A stretch of 64,000 nt of DNA. It comes from Hsuehochloa calcarea (lineage: Eukaryota; Streptophyta; Magnoliopsida; Poales; Poaceae). Under the pieces are notes generated by a model. It saw only the letters and a list, made by a program, of their open reading frames with translations, was not told the DNA's origin and searched no databases. The position numbers and the translations under genes were made by a program. Below are positions 47,265 through 59,288 of this stretch, one piece after another. The stretch is taken from positions 23,737,232 through 23,801,231 of the forward strand of contig CM070599.1 of the NCBI GenBank assembly GCA_036346395.1, read 5' to 3'. How positions within the stretch are numbered: the stretch's first letter is position 1; each line of letters opens with the position of its first letter.

Positions 47265-48685
47265 GCGAGACCGTGAGGGCACGACAAAGGCGTGAGGCCC
47301 CAAGTCCCGAGGGCACTGGGGCATAGGGCGCGAGGGCGCGACACCTCGAGGCCCCGAAGGCACCACGAGAGCGCGAGGCCCTGAGGGCGTGAGGGCACCA
47401 CGAGGGCACAAGGCCCGAAGCCCTGAGGGCACGAGGGCATCACGAAGATGTGAGGCCCAAAGCCCTGAGGGCAGGAGGGCACCACGAGGACGCGAGGCCC
47501 ATAGCTCGAGGGCACGAAGGCACCACGAGAGTGCGAGGCCCGAAGCCCTAAGGGCACGAAGGCACCACGAGGGTGCGAGGCCCCGAAGCCCTGAGGGTAC
47601 GAAGGTACCACGAGGGTGAGAGGTCCTGAGGGCACCGCGAGGGCGCGAGGCCCCAAAGCCCTGAGGGCACGAGGCCACGCGAGGGTGCGAGGCCCTGAGG
47701 CCCCGAGGGTGTGGGGGCACCACGATGGCGCGCGAGGCCCTGAGGGCGTGAGGGCACCACGAGGGCGCAAGGTCCGAAGCCCTGAGGGCACGAAGGCACC
47801 ACGAGGGTGCGAGGCTCCGAAGCCCTGAGGTACGAAGGCACCATGATGGTGCGAGGCCCCGAGCCCTAAGGGCACGAAGGCACCATAAGGGTGCGAGGCA
47901 CCGAAGCCCCTAGGGTACGAAGGCACCACGAGGGTGCGAGGCCTGAAGCCCTGAGGGCATGAAGGCACCACGAGGGTGCGAGGCTCCGAAGCCCCGAGGG
48001 TACAAAGGCACCATGAGGGTGTGAGGTCCTGAGAGCACCACGAGGCGCGAGGCCCCGAAGGCCCGAGGGTAGGAAGGCACCACGAGGGCGTGAGGCTCCG
48101 AAGCCCCAAGGGTACAAAGGCACCACGAGGGTGTGACGGTGCGAGACCCCGAGGACACCACGAGGGTGAGAGGCTCTGAAGCCCCGAGGGTACGAAGGCA
48201 CCACGAGGGTGCGAGGCCCCGAGTGCACTACGAGGGCGCGAGGCTCCGAAGCCCCGAGCGTACGAAGGCCCCACGAGGGTGCGAGGCCCCGAGGGCACAA
48301 GGGCACCACGAGGGCGCGAGGCTTCGAAGCCCCGAGGGTACGAAGGCACCACGAGGGTGCGAGGCCCTGAGGGCACGAGGGTACGAAGGCACCACGAGGG
48401 TACGAGGCCTGAAGCCCTAAGGGCATGAAGGCACCACGAGGGTGCGAGGCTCCGCAGCCCCGAGGGTACGAAGGCACCACGAGGGTGCGAGGGTGCGAGG
48501 CCCCAAGCCCTAAGGGCACGAAGGCACCACGAGGGTGTGACGCTCCGAAGCCCTAGAGGGTACGAAGGCACCACGAGGGTGCGAGGTCCTGAGGGCACCG
48601 TGAGGGCGCGAGGCCCCGAAGCTTCGAGGGTATGAAGGCACCACGAGGGTGTGAGGCCCTGAGGGCACCGCGAGGGCACGACGTT
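47265..48685. repeat. 43-bp minisatellite array
   Basis: About 30 degenerate copies of a 43-bp unit built on CCACGAGGGTGCGAGGC, CCGAAGCCCCGAG and GGTACGAAGGCA. The repeat keeps long frames open on the minus strand (513 codons at 47138-48679) with recurring ASHPRGAFVPSGL. Since 43 is not a multiple of three, the same reading rotates through all frames, as expected of a repeat rather than a protein gene. Confidence 0.88.
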
Positions 48686-48889
48686 GCTTCCTGTTTCTCA
48701 GACACAACCCCTTCCTTTGACTCTGTTATATATAAACCATACCTATCAGCCAAGGCATGCAAGTCGCGTAGGACTTTCAGCAGTGGTCTGCTCTGTCAGT
48801 GTTGGCGCTTGAAGAATTTCACTTCTTACATAATTTTATGTGTATATTGCTACTACTTTGCGCAGTACTTATCTATTTTCTGCTTTGTT

Positions 48890-49705
48890 GGTATTGCAGG
48901 TTTTGGCCGCTTCGTCGACATCACCAAGGACCGTGACCTCTTTCGTCGGGGAAGGGGAGACAAGGACCAGGCCAAGGTTGTTGGGATTGACCCACCATCC
49001 GACAACCTTGACAAGGAGGTCGAGATCCTTGATGATGGCCCCGACAGGGCGACTCTTGTGGGAGTCGAGCCTTCCTCCCTTACTAAGGCGGAGAAGGCGG
49101 CGTTGGTGGCACCTGGGAGCCGGCTTACATTGAGCAACGTTCAGTGGCCGGGGCCGGACGAGCGCCCCTGCCCCCCGAAGGGGTACACCGTTGCTCTCAA
49201 AGCTTGGCTTGAGGTCGGTTTGGGGCTTCCGATCCATCACTTCATCCGGATGCTCGTGAAGCACTATTAGATCGAGCTTTCGCACTTCTCACCCAACCTC
49301 CTCGCTAGGGTGAAGGTGTTCCTGTGGCTGTGCGAGACGGCGGTCGAAGGCAGGTGTCTGGAGCCTACTGTTGCAGTCTTCGACTACTTCTTTCATCTCT
49401 AGCGATCGAACGGGATGTTCGGACCGCTAGGCTCGCTGACCTCGACTATTCAGCACCAGGGCGAGTATCACGTCCATGCCACCAAATACAATTGGAACCA
49501 TCTTGGGAAGAAGTGGTTCTACTTGAAGGTGGAGGGCTTCCCATACACCGTAGCCAGCCCAAGATTACTCAGGATGGCTATCCGGAGATTCCTCCTCCCT
49601 CGGATGCCGACTAGGAGTTTGTTCGTGCTATGTACGAAGTCCGCAACGTGGAGAGGCGTTCGAGACTTGATGGAGGAGATGACCTTTCTGGATGCTAGCC
49701 CCTAG
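48890..49705 (+). pseudogene. retroelement gag-like ORF (Transposase_28 type), interrupted
   Basis: After a TTGCAG acceptor-like site (48895-48900) a frame reads FGRFVDITKDRDLFRRGRG, then PPKGYTVALKAWLEVGLGLPIHHF, IELSHFSPNLLARVKVFLWLC, and in a further frame VHATKYNWNHLGKKWFYLKV. The order and the P-x-G-Y...F...H-H/P-F pattern match the plant 'putative gypsy type transposon' domain (PF04195), the gag-like N-terminus of large retroelement derivatives in grasses. In-frame stops occur at 49268-49270 and at about 49399, and the frame shifts after 49400. No reverse transcriptase follows. It is flanked by two minisatellites, a layout seen in large retroelement derivatives. Confidence 0.65.
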
Positions 49706-49749
49706 TCGATGAGAATCGCGACTATCTGAGGATCTCCAAGAGAAAAGGT

Positions 49750-50505
49750 GGACACGGCTTGGCCAGTTTTCTTCATTACTTGCGATTTGTCCTTGATTTG
49801 TGAACCTGAATCAACTTTTCAACTTTGTGAAGTGCGCTCTCCCAAGAGGGTAGTCGAGGGGGCCGACTGGATCCTCGGGGCGATGAACATCACCGAGTAC
49901 GAGGCACTCGAGGAGGCCGGCATTTCTGATGGTCGAGGGTGTAATAGTATTGCTAATCGCTTGAAGTTGGTGATGCCTCCTCGGGGCGAGCCTGTCCCCG
50001 ATCCATCGAAAAGGAAGAATACCAAGGTGTTGGATCCAGAGGGTACTGCCAGGGTCCTCCTCGGAGCAACACTGCGACAGCGTGAGGGTGCGAGTGTACT
50101 ACGAAGGCGCGAGGCCCCAAGTCCCCCAGGGTGCACCGAGTCGGAGCTCGGACGGTGCCGAAAGGGTGCTTCGGCAGGGTGCTTCTGCCGAAGGTGGGCT
50201 TCAGCAGGGGTGCTTTAATGTTCCGTCAAAAAAACTTATCTATTTTGGGTGTTCTTTGGGTGTATAAGTGAGTGCTTCTGAATAGCGTGTGTGAGTTGTT
50301 CTGTTCTTCTGAACTTCTCTGAAGTTGTTCTTCTGAATTTCTTTGACGACTCTCTATAGCATGTCCAAAAAGATGTAGAAGTCTGAATTTCTCTTCTAGG
50401 TCAACAGAGCTCTGTTAGCCGTGAGTGCACTGAGGTCGGAGCGCAAAACTCCCACGAAAGTGCCCTTAGGCCGAGCCTCAGGCGGACGCGAGTCGATGGG
50501 GGGCA
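49750..50505 (+). other. continuation of retroelement interior
   Basis: An ORF (49748-50218) contains EVRSPKRVVEGADWILGAMN and a Ser/Gly/Arg-rich tail. It looks like the continuation of the gag-like gene after frameshifts, but I cannot name a domain. The last five bases (50501-50505, GGGCA) precede the solo LTR. Confidence 0.4.
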
Positions 50506-52102
50506 TGTTGGAAATATGCCCTAGAGGCAATCATAGAAATGATGATATTTCATTATGTTCATTATGTTCATGATTTTGATAATATGTTATCGTGTTCCTT
50601 GAATGAATCATTTGTTATAGATCAATAAGTATGCGACTTGTTGGTGGAACTCTTTAACTTATATGATGTCATTCTAAATGTATCCCTGGTCGGAGGTCAC
50701 TGGTCGGAACACCAGTGTCTCTATGACTAGCACATGTATTGATTGATGATCTTGTTTCACCGATCATGGATATAGGGATATCGAATCAATAATGTGAGCA
50801 CATGTTAGAGACATAGGGCTGGATAGACACATCATTGAGACACTATTGATATTGTTATGAATCTATGTATCATTAGTTGGTCTATAGTAATGATGATGTA
50901 TAATCCTTAGACCTGAGATCAGCATGGTTCCCTACATGTGTAATAACACTCTTAGGGGTTGCCAAACGCTACTTGTAACTGGGTAGTTATAAAGGTAGCT
51001 TTCGGGTATGCTATGAAACATGCGGAGGGATATGACTGGTCAAGATGGGATTTGCCCCTCCTAACATAACAGGAGAGATGTCTCTAGGCCCCTCATGGTA
51101 GTCGGATAAAGAAAGTGCATGGCCATGCCACTAGTGGTCGAAGTGTCGACCACATGAAGTTATCTGACACCCGATCGAGAAAGTATTGAACAGTCCATGG
51201 ATGACACTACATCTCACCTGGAGTTCAACCAGACATCGTGAGGCAAAGAGAGAATACATGAGTAGGTCGTTTAGTTCGATCAGTTACCGACTAGTCGTAT
51301 GGAGATACGAGCTGGTCGTAGATTGATCAAACGTAATCACAGGATGGTAAGAACCTGGTTGTAAGGAGTTACGAACTGGTCGGGACCAAATACAATCTGG
51401 TCGTATGGAGATATGAACTGATCGTAAGTGATGAGGACCTGGTCATAGATCATATTACATCAAGGTTCGTCCGATATATTCTATGTGTATTTGGGAAACG
51501 TTATGTGTTGCTAGGTACCGCTTAACGATCGTGGTCTAAAAGAGTTTCCGAGTCATAACCGATTACACATGAACCTGTAGGGTCACATACTTAAAGGGCT
51601 AGGATTTGATTTGGATGGTGATCTGAATTCATATAGGCCACGAGTTCCTAATGGGCCTCAAGGTCGAGACCCATCATGGATGCTTATATAAAGAGGGGCG
51701 ATGGCATGGGTGCGGGGAGGATGATCTTTGGAAGAACTCTCAAAACCCTAATAGCCACGCCTTCTCAACCACGCTGCCGGTGCTAGCACTCTAGCACATG
51801 GTGATCCTGCCCCGTACGTGTGGATACCTCGGAGGTGTTGTTGCGAAGCATCAGCACTAGGACGATCCGCAAATCGTGACGGTCACCGGAGTGGAAGGAG
51901 CAGACGCGCAGCGAGTACGACCACTCGAAGGAGGAGATGCGTCGTGAGTACGACTACAACTCATCAACTTTCTACAACGACTCTACTTCCGCTACGACTC
52001 AGCGCGTCTAGCGATAATCTCGTGATCTATTACTAGCGGTGGTTCCTTGGTTGCGCGGTAAATTTTTGTTTGTGCTATCGTAGCATTGCCGCAATCCTTT
52101 CA
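50506..52102 (+). mobile_element. BARE/Angela-like copia solo LTR
   Basis: It starts TGTTGGAAATATGCCCTAG, the familiar start of BARE-1/Angela/WIS copia LTRs, and ends GCAATCCTTTCA at 52102. The flanks are GGGCA (50501-50505) and GGGCC (52103-52107), a TSD with one mismatch. At 1,597 bp, with no PBS or coding region after it, it is a solo LTR inserted in the larger retroelement. Degenerate CTGGTCGTATGGAGATA repeats lie at 51280-51450. A TATA box is at 51685-51691. Confidence 0.85.
51685..51691 (+). promoter_or_regulatory. TATA box in BARE/Angela-like LTR
   Basis: TATATAA about 1.18 kb into the LTR, followed by AGAGGGGCGATGG; position and context fit the U3 promoter. Confidence 0.6.
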
Positions 52103-52619
52103 GGGCCGACGGACGCGCAGTGGCTTCACGAAGCTGGCGTAAAAGTGCCCCAAGGTGGCAGGATTCCTGAACAGTAGCCCCCTGTCCCTTGGGTGCCTGC
52201 TAGGGCGCCGGAGGGGCAAAGAAGAATGCTGAGTTTGTGTATCCTATTGATGAATATGCTTGCTGTGATATGTTGGCAACATTTTTTACGTGCACTTAGC
52301 AGGACGCTTTTTTTTCAGTGCCAAAGACTTGGCCAAATTCTGGCTTGACGGGAATGCAGACGCTCGAGATTTAGCCAAATTCTAACTCGATGCAGCGCGA
52401 GGCACGAGGGCTGAGGAATACGCTCAAGGGCACCTATGACTAAGCCAATTTTTGTTTGGTGGGTACGTAGGCACCCAAAGACTTAGACTAGATTGCGCTT
52501 CATATCGTGTGAGTGCTCTATGCGAGGGCGGGTACCAAATTGCTGCTTCTCGTTGGCCCTTCGTATGGGGTGGTTTTTGGTTGTTTCATGCCTGGAGGCA
52601 AAGCACTGGATGTAGTTTC

Positions 52620-53430
52620 ACCCCACCGAGGCACAACCTTCAAGGCAGGGGGTGCGTCCCAGCGGAGCCTGTGAGTTCGAAGCCATGGACGAGTAGCCAC
52701 CCTATTGAGGCACAACCTTCAATATGAGCGGTGTGTCAGCGCAAAGCCCGTGTAGGCAAAGTCGCGGACGCTTGGTCGCCCCACCGAGGCCTAGTCATCA
52801 AAATGAGCGGGCCGCCCCACTGAGGCACAGTCTTCGAGGCAGGCAGCGTGTTGGAGCGGAGCCTGTGAAGGTGAAGTCGAGGACACGAGGCCGCCCCATC
52901 GAGGAACAACCTTCGAGGTGGACAGTGCATCTGAGTGAAGCATGTGAAGGCGAAGTCGTGAATGCACGGCCACCCCACTGAGGCAATGTCTTCGAGGTGG
53001 GCGGCACATCGGAGTAGAGCCTGTGAAGGCGAAGTCGAGGACACGAGGCCGCCCTACCGAGGCACAGTCTTCGAGGTGGGTGGCGTGTCTGAGTGGAGCC
53101 TGTGAAGGCGAAGTCGTGAACGCGCGACCGCCCCACCGAGGCAATGTCTTTGAGGCGGGCAGCGCGTCGGAGCAGAGCCTGTGAAGGCGAAGTCGAGGAC
53201 ACGAGGCCGCCCTACTGAGGCACAGCCTTCGAGGCAAGTGGCACGTCAAAAAGGAGCCTACGAAGGAAAAGTTGTGGACACACGGCCGCCCCACCGAGGC
53301 ATAGCCTTCGAGGTGAGTGGCGCGTCAGAGAGGAGCATATGAAGGCAAAGTTGTGGACGCATGGCTACCCCGCCGAGGCACAACCTTCGAGGTGGGTAGC
53401 ACGTCAGAGTGGAGCCTGCTAAGTGAATGT
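52620..53430. repeat. about 80-bp minisatellite array
   Basis: About ten units of 78-83 bp with the core GGCCGCCCCACCGAGGCA, then CTTCGAGG and GTCGGAGCGGAGCCTGTGAAG. The minus-strand frames (52736-53509) are readings of the repeat. It belongs to the same large retroelement as the 43-bp array. Confidence 0.85.
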
Positions 53431-53869
53431 GAGCTTCGAAACGCGTGGTCGAAGTCGTCCTCCTCTTGCTCCGCGGATTAATGAGAATCGTCGAAGTAGA
53501 ACTACTCAAAATCGTCGCACACTACTACAAAACAGGCTATAGTAGACGGCCCATCACAGACGGTTCTTTTGGAACCGCTCGTGTTGGGTCCGTTCGACCG
53601 AATAGCCGATGCGAAGCCTATCACGAGCGGTTCTTATTTAGAACCGCTCGTGATAAGAATCTATCACGCACGGTTTAATAATAGAACTGTCAGAATTATC
53701 ACGACGGTTCTATTATTAAACCGTCTGCGTGATAATTCAGCATTCTGCATTCGGTTCTAATTAAGAACCGCTCGTGATATATGCTGACGGTTCTTAATTA
53801 GAACCGCTCGTGATAATTGGTTATCGCTGCATTTGCTCTAATTAAAACCGTCTCGTGATATCCTCACCC

Positions 53870-53877
53870 TATATATA
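53870..53877 (+). promoter_or_regulatory. TATA box of CACTA tnp2 gene
   Basis: TATATATA directly after the 5' subterminal repeats and before a GC-rich leader (53880-54000). Confidence 0.7.
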
Positions 53878-54375
53878 GCGCGCCTCGACACACATCTCTG
53901 CATTTTGCCTCGCCGCCACGCCTGACATTATTTCTCGCGCCGCTGCCGCCATCTCGCCGCTTATTTCGCCTCCGCTGCCTTTGCCTACGACCGCCTCAAA
54001 CCTATCCAAAGTCTCTCATTGGTGTGAAGGTATCGGGTGTTTAGAGGTAAATAGTGATATACCACTCGGTGATTGCATATGATTATTTTCTTTATAATGT
54101 GTATGAAAAGGCATATGTGGTTTTGTAGGCAAATAACAATCTTGGTGTAGGTCAAATTAATTAGTCCAAAGTAATCGCTAATCAATTTAAGTATGTTTGG
54201 TAAATATGAAGCCCATTTTGCCGCCAATGAGAGGAAGGGAGGAGAAGGCGAGGATTGTCGAGAGATATTAGGCATTTTCTTCGTGAGTCTCAGGGTAACG
54301 ATCTATAACCCTTTATGTTTGCTATAAATTAATCGCTAATCAATTAGACACTAATTTGTTACATGCGTAGTGTAG

Positions 54376-57300
54376 ATGGATCAAATCGGATGTACGGTGT
54401 GATGTGTGAGTCAAGAGTACATTAATGGCGTGGTTGCTTTTAGAAGAGCCATTTGAAGAAAGGTGATATGTTGAAGAAGGGATAAAACTTATGTACCGTC
54501 CGGTGCATTGATTGCGTAATCAAGATGTTTAACAACGCGTGCGCAGATCGAGCGCACTTGATTCAAGGGGTTTCAAAAAGGGTACACATGTTGGAGCAAT
54601 CCGCGGTGAAGAGCGATTATACCGAAGTTAATAATGACGACATCGCCGGAAGTCAACGATTTGTCGGATGTGGATGTGCTTTTGATGAGGATAGGTGGCA
54701 TGATGACAATGGATCGGATGCTACGCGATGCGTAAGAGAACTATAGTGAGAGAGTTTTGTAAATTCGAGGGCTTAAGGGAGGACTCGGTGAGACCTTTGT
54801 TCCCTGGCCGCAAACCGGTTACACAAGGTTGTCAACCGTGCTTGAACCGCTGAAATTGAAGGCAAGCAATCGTTGGTCCGATAAGAGTTTCACGGCGTTA
54901 TTAGGTCTCCTAGCGGACATCCTTCCGAGGAAAACGTGTTGCCCAAAGACCACCTATCAAGCAAAGAAGGTTATTTGTCCATTGGGAATGGAAGTAGAAA
55001 GAATACATGCATGTCCGAACGATTGTATCATTTATCGAAGAGTATGCGACATGCATGTATATCCCGTGTGCAAAGCATCCCGATACAAGCGCCAAAATAT
55101 CGCTAAGGTGAAGCAAGGACCTCCCGCTAAGATGTTGTGGTATCACACTCAGTAATCCCACGCTTGAAGCGCTTATTTGCGAACCCAAAGGAGGCAAGAT
55201 TGTTGCGCTGGCACTCGAGAGGAGCGTAAGAGAGATGCAAAGCTAAGACACCTCGCCGATTCTCGCCAAAGGAGAAACTTCGATCGGAGTTGAAGAGTTC
55301 AAAAGGAACCGAAACATAAGGTTAGGGTTGAGTACGGATGGAATGAATCCTTTCGGTAACATGAGCAGTGGACATAGCACCTGGCCCGTGAATCTATGTA
55401 TGTACAACCTTCCTCCTTGGCTGTGTATGAAGCGGAAGTACATTTTGATGTCACTACTTATCCAAGGGCCGAAGCAACCTGGGAATGATATTGATGTGTA
55501 CCTAGCACCATTGCTGGAAGATCTTGTGGCACTGTGGAACGAAGGGGTACAGGTATGGGATGCGTACAAACTAGAGAACTTCACTTTACACGCCATGTTG
55601 TTCTGCACCATCAATGATTTTCCCGCCTTGGTAACTCGTCAAGCTTCAAGACAAAAGGAGCCAAAGCTCGTGTCATACCGCTTAGATGCTACGGAGAGTG
55701 TATGACTTAACAACTCGCGCAAAAATCGTATATGCGCCACCGTAGGTTACTTCCTGTGAGTCACCCATACCGCAAGATGAAGAAACAATTCGCGGAAATA
55801 AGGATGACGGTTCGAGCCAAGGGCTTTTAGTGGGAAAGAGGTCTATGATATGGTTAAGGATATCGATGTTGTGCTTGGGAAGGGACGTAAATTAAGAACC
55901 CGTGAGAAGAACATCTGGAAGAAGCGGTCAATTTTTAGGACTTGCCTTATTGGGAGCACTTAGAAGTTCGCCATCGCATCGACGTCATGCACGAGAGAAG
56001 AATGTATGTGATAGCTTGATTGGTATCTTCTTTGAACATTAGTGGTAAAACAAAGGATGGTGTTAACGCATGCGGCGTGACTTGGTCGATATGAACATAC
56101 GGACCGAGTTAGCACGAAAAGAGACCGATCTGAGACTAACGTATTTTCCCCTGACTTGCTACACTCTGCCCAAGGCCGAGAAATGAACTGTGCGAGCTTG
56201 CATGGTGTGAAAGTCCCGTCCTGTTACTCGCTAACATTAAGAAACTTGTTTCTATGCAAGATTTGAAATTAATTGGTATGAAGTCGCATGATTGTCGTGT
56301 GCCGATGACACAAATGCTTCTGTTGTAATTAGGAGTATCTTGTCAACAAGGCCCGAGGGCAATCTTGAGGTCGTGTATTTCTTCAACTCAATTGCTCGAG
56401 AAGGTCATCGATCCCCAATGACTAGATGCTCTGCAGGTAGAGGTGGTGACGACTACATGTCATCTTGAGATGTATTTCCTCCGTCATTTTTCGATATCAT
56501 GGTCCATCTCATTGTTCACCTTGTGAAAGAGATAAAGATATGCGGCCTGTGTTTCTACGTCCATATGTACCCGCTCGAGAGGTACATGGAATTCTCAAGT
56601 CCTACGTGACGGAATCGATCTCGACCGGAGGGCGGCATCATCGAAGGTTATGCAACTAAGAGGTCATTGAGTTCTGCGTCGACTACATGGCTCGTGGATC
56701 CGATTGGTGTGCCTATATCTCATCATGAGGGGAGACTAGAAGGTATCGGGACCATCGGAAGGAAATCAATCACTCCCGATCTGATACGCACGCTCAAGCC
56801 CATTTCACGGCCTTGCAACACATGACCCAAGTGTCCCCATACATCGACGAGCACAAAGACATGGTACGCCAATGTAATCCGGACCGGCCGGAGGTTTGGA
56901 TCACGAGAGAGCACAACCGCGGCTCAACGAATGGTTAAAGGTGTGAATCACCGGAGGTCATCAAGTGATGATACGTGCTATGGTTGGCAAGAGGGCCACA
57001 ATTTACAATTGTCACATAGCAAGGATACGATATAAATGGGTACATATTTTATACTGTAGCTCGGGATAGGAAGAGCATACCCGTAGCAGCGTGTCCGCAT
57101 AGATGCATTCAATGACTGAATGGTGAGAGCTCGTACTATGGGAAAATAGAGGAGATATGGGAGCTCGACTATGTGCTTTTCAAGATCCCCTATTTCGTGC
57201 CATTGGGTCCATCTCCCACAGTGAAGGTCGACAAATGCAGCGTCACTACCGTGGACCTCGAACGTGTCGAATACAAAGACGAACCATTCGTCTTCAAGCA

Positions 57301-57525
57301 ACCAAGTTGTTCAAGTCTTCTATGTAACCGACCCTGCAAATAAGAAGCGCCACGTAGTTCTTCATGGAAAAGGAGGATTGTTGAGTTGAGAATGTAGTGG
57401 ACGAGGAAGAATACAATCAATTTGACGAGTTGCCACCTTCGGAGACGACATCGCTCGCGGAAGAACCCAAAGTGAGGAAGCTAGCTATATGCGCCGATCA
57501 TCATGAAGGGTCAGATTTTAATTAA
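54376..57525 (+). pseudogene. CACTA transposase (tnp2 family), frameshifted
   Basis: The start at 54376 opens with MD followed, after small shifts, by a W/RMYG-like motif of the transposase-associated domain, then EYINGV, CIDC and AHLIQG (54400-54600). The Tnp2 domain follows: YQAKKVICPLGMEVERIHACPNDCIIYR (54960-55030; quoted in part VICPLGMEVERIHACPND), FGLSTDGMNPFGNMSS-like (55320), NLCMYNLPPWLCMKRKY (55390), IQGPKQPGNDIDVYLAP (55460), VWDAYKLENFTLHAMLF (55555), DMVKDI (55850), SIFWDLPYW-like (55930), IDVMH (55980), MKSHDC (56280), then GYEINGN-type and acidic C-terminal regions to the stop at 57523-57525. The order is that of a full-length transposase. It is a different tnp2 subfamily from the one at 21425. 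Multiple 1-2-base indels and stops break it as given. Confidence 0.9.
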
Positions 57526-57715
57526 GAATTTACTCCATTGTAATTAATTAATTTATTTATTCCATTGTCATGTGTTAATGTGTTATGGACTTGTGATCTT
57601 TAATATTGATGTCAATGTGGATGTTCATGGTAATGTTGAGTTGAATTAGATATGAATTTTTGAACTCAAACTTGTCATCATAACGCTTGTCCAAAGAGCT
57701 CATACATGGTGTTGT

Positions 57716-57925
57716 GGATATCACGAGCGGTTCTAGAATAGAGCCGTCGTGATAGTGAATCACTGACGGTTCTACGAAAGAACCGTCTGTGATATGTATA
57801 GATCACTGAGCGGTTCTACAAAAGAACCGCTGCGTGATGGTGTGATATCACGGGCAGTTCTACTAAAGAACTGTCTCTGGTATGGAGATCACGCAGTGGT
57901 TCTACGAAAGAACCGTGCTGTGATG
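57716..57925. repeat. internal block of subterminal-type repeats
   Basis: Five or so back-to-back units of the form ATCACGAGCGGTTCTA...GAACCGTCGTGAT, in both orientations. They resemble the terminal arrays of the same element but lie between its two genes, just upstream of a TTTTATAAGG (about 57929) and a GC-rich leader. Confidence 0.85.
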
Positions 57926-59288
57926 TTATTTTATAAGGCGGGGACCGCTAGGGTTTTGCTCTTACTCTTCACCTCTCCGCGCCCCTTTGCTGTCGCGATC
58001 TTTCGCCTCTTCTAGGGCTCGTCACGCCGGCCCACCACTCGCCTCGGTTCCTCGCTCTGCTCCTGCGCCTCGGCCCGCCTCGGCTTCTGCCGCCTCTCCT
58101 GAGATCTCCGCCTCCTCCTTCGCCGGGCGCGGCCAGGCCGTCGCCGGTGCGTCGCCTCACGCCCTCGGCCGCCTCGGCCGGCCGCCCGCTCCCGGCTGGC
58201 TCGGCGCCTCTCTGCTGGCTCACCTGCCCGCTGCCCCGGCCCCTCACGGCGTCGCTTACTCCCCGGTTCTTCCACAGGGTAAACCCTACCGATCTTCCCT
58301 CTCTACTCCTACCGCTCTGTTGAGGAACTGGATAGCTACTAGACTATTCTACTAAGATCTGTGATTAATAAATCTAGTGATTTGGGAATGGTGTGCAATG
58401 CAAGCCGATGTGTCTTTGGTTTACCTCTTGATGGATCTAGGTTTGAGAGGGGATGGCGATCTTGGCTTGGGTGGTGCTCTCCTTCTCTCTTCTCCTGGCT
58501 CCTCGTTGCGCTGGTCTGGCCGTGGCTCCCTTCTCGCCTTTACTGCTGGCTTTCGGGGCTGGTGGCTCCTTCCGCTGGCTGGGCTCGGCTCGCAGGTTGA
58601 ACCCACCTTTGGTTCTTGTCTCACTGGGTGATGGCTTGCTTGCTTTGAGTTTGAGAATGGGAAATGGGGAGATGAACTTGGTGCTCTCGAAGGGGATGCA
58701 CTTCTCGGGTCAGATTATCGGCTTCTTCGCCGGGTAATGCACTTCTGCTTTGAGGGATGTATTTGGGGTCAGCAGTGGCCGGGTGGTGTGGTCATGGCTC
58801 AGAGATTTACCTCTTGATACCTAAGAAATGGTTGCATCTAGGGTTCATGTGCAAGAAATCAATATTTCATCTTGTTTGTTCAAGGAGGTTCTTTTTATCG
58901 TATGGTCACAAGGTGAGATGATGAGGATATACTTCATCACTTTCCTTTGTCTATTATTTAGAGCTCATAGTTTGAATTTATATTATCATATTCATTTCAT
59001 GAAGAGTATAGACAATAGGATTGAGATGGCAAAGACTTATTCTTTTGCAACTCTCCTTCCGAGCACAAACTTTGCTTTATTGCGTTATTTATACTTTATT
59101 GTTTCATATTTATGCTGGAATTAATTATGAATATTTGCTAATATTGCACATGTTGAGCGATGTAACTTATATAGATAGCAAGTGTTTAGATGGCGTAGGC
59201 GCTGTCTTCACCGCCTTCACCGACGCCTTTACATGGCGTAGGCGCCGTCTTCGACGCCGGCCACCGACGCCGCAGACACGTAAGCGAG
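57926..59288 (+). other. leader and intron-like region before second CACTA gene
   Basis: A TATA-like TTTTATAAGG is followed by a GC-rich leader (57940-58280), a GGTAAACCC donor-like site at about 58278 and AT-rich intron-like sequence. GGCGTAGGCGC(T/C)GTCTTC occurs twice at 59195-59250. The short ORFs here look like leader sequence. Confidence 0.45.

Noticed and set aside
47138..48679. 513-codon minus-strand open frame
   Set aside because: It is a reading of the 43-bp minisatellite; similar frames open in other phases.
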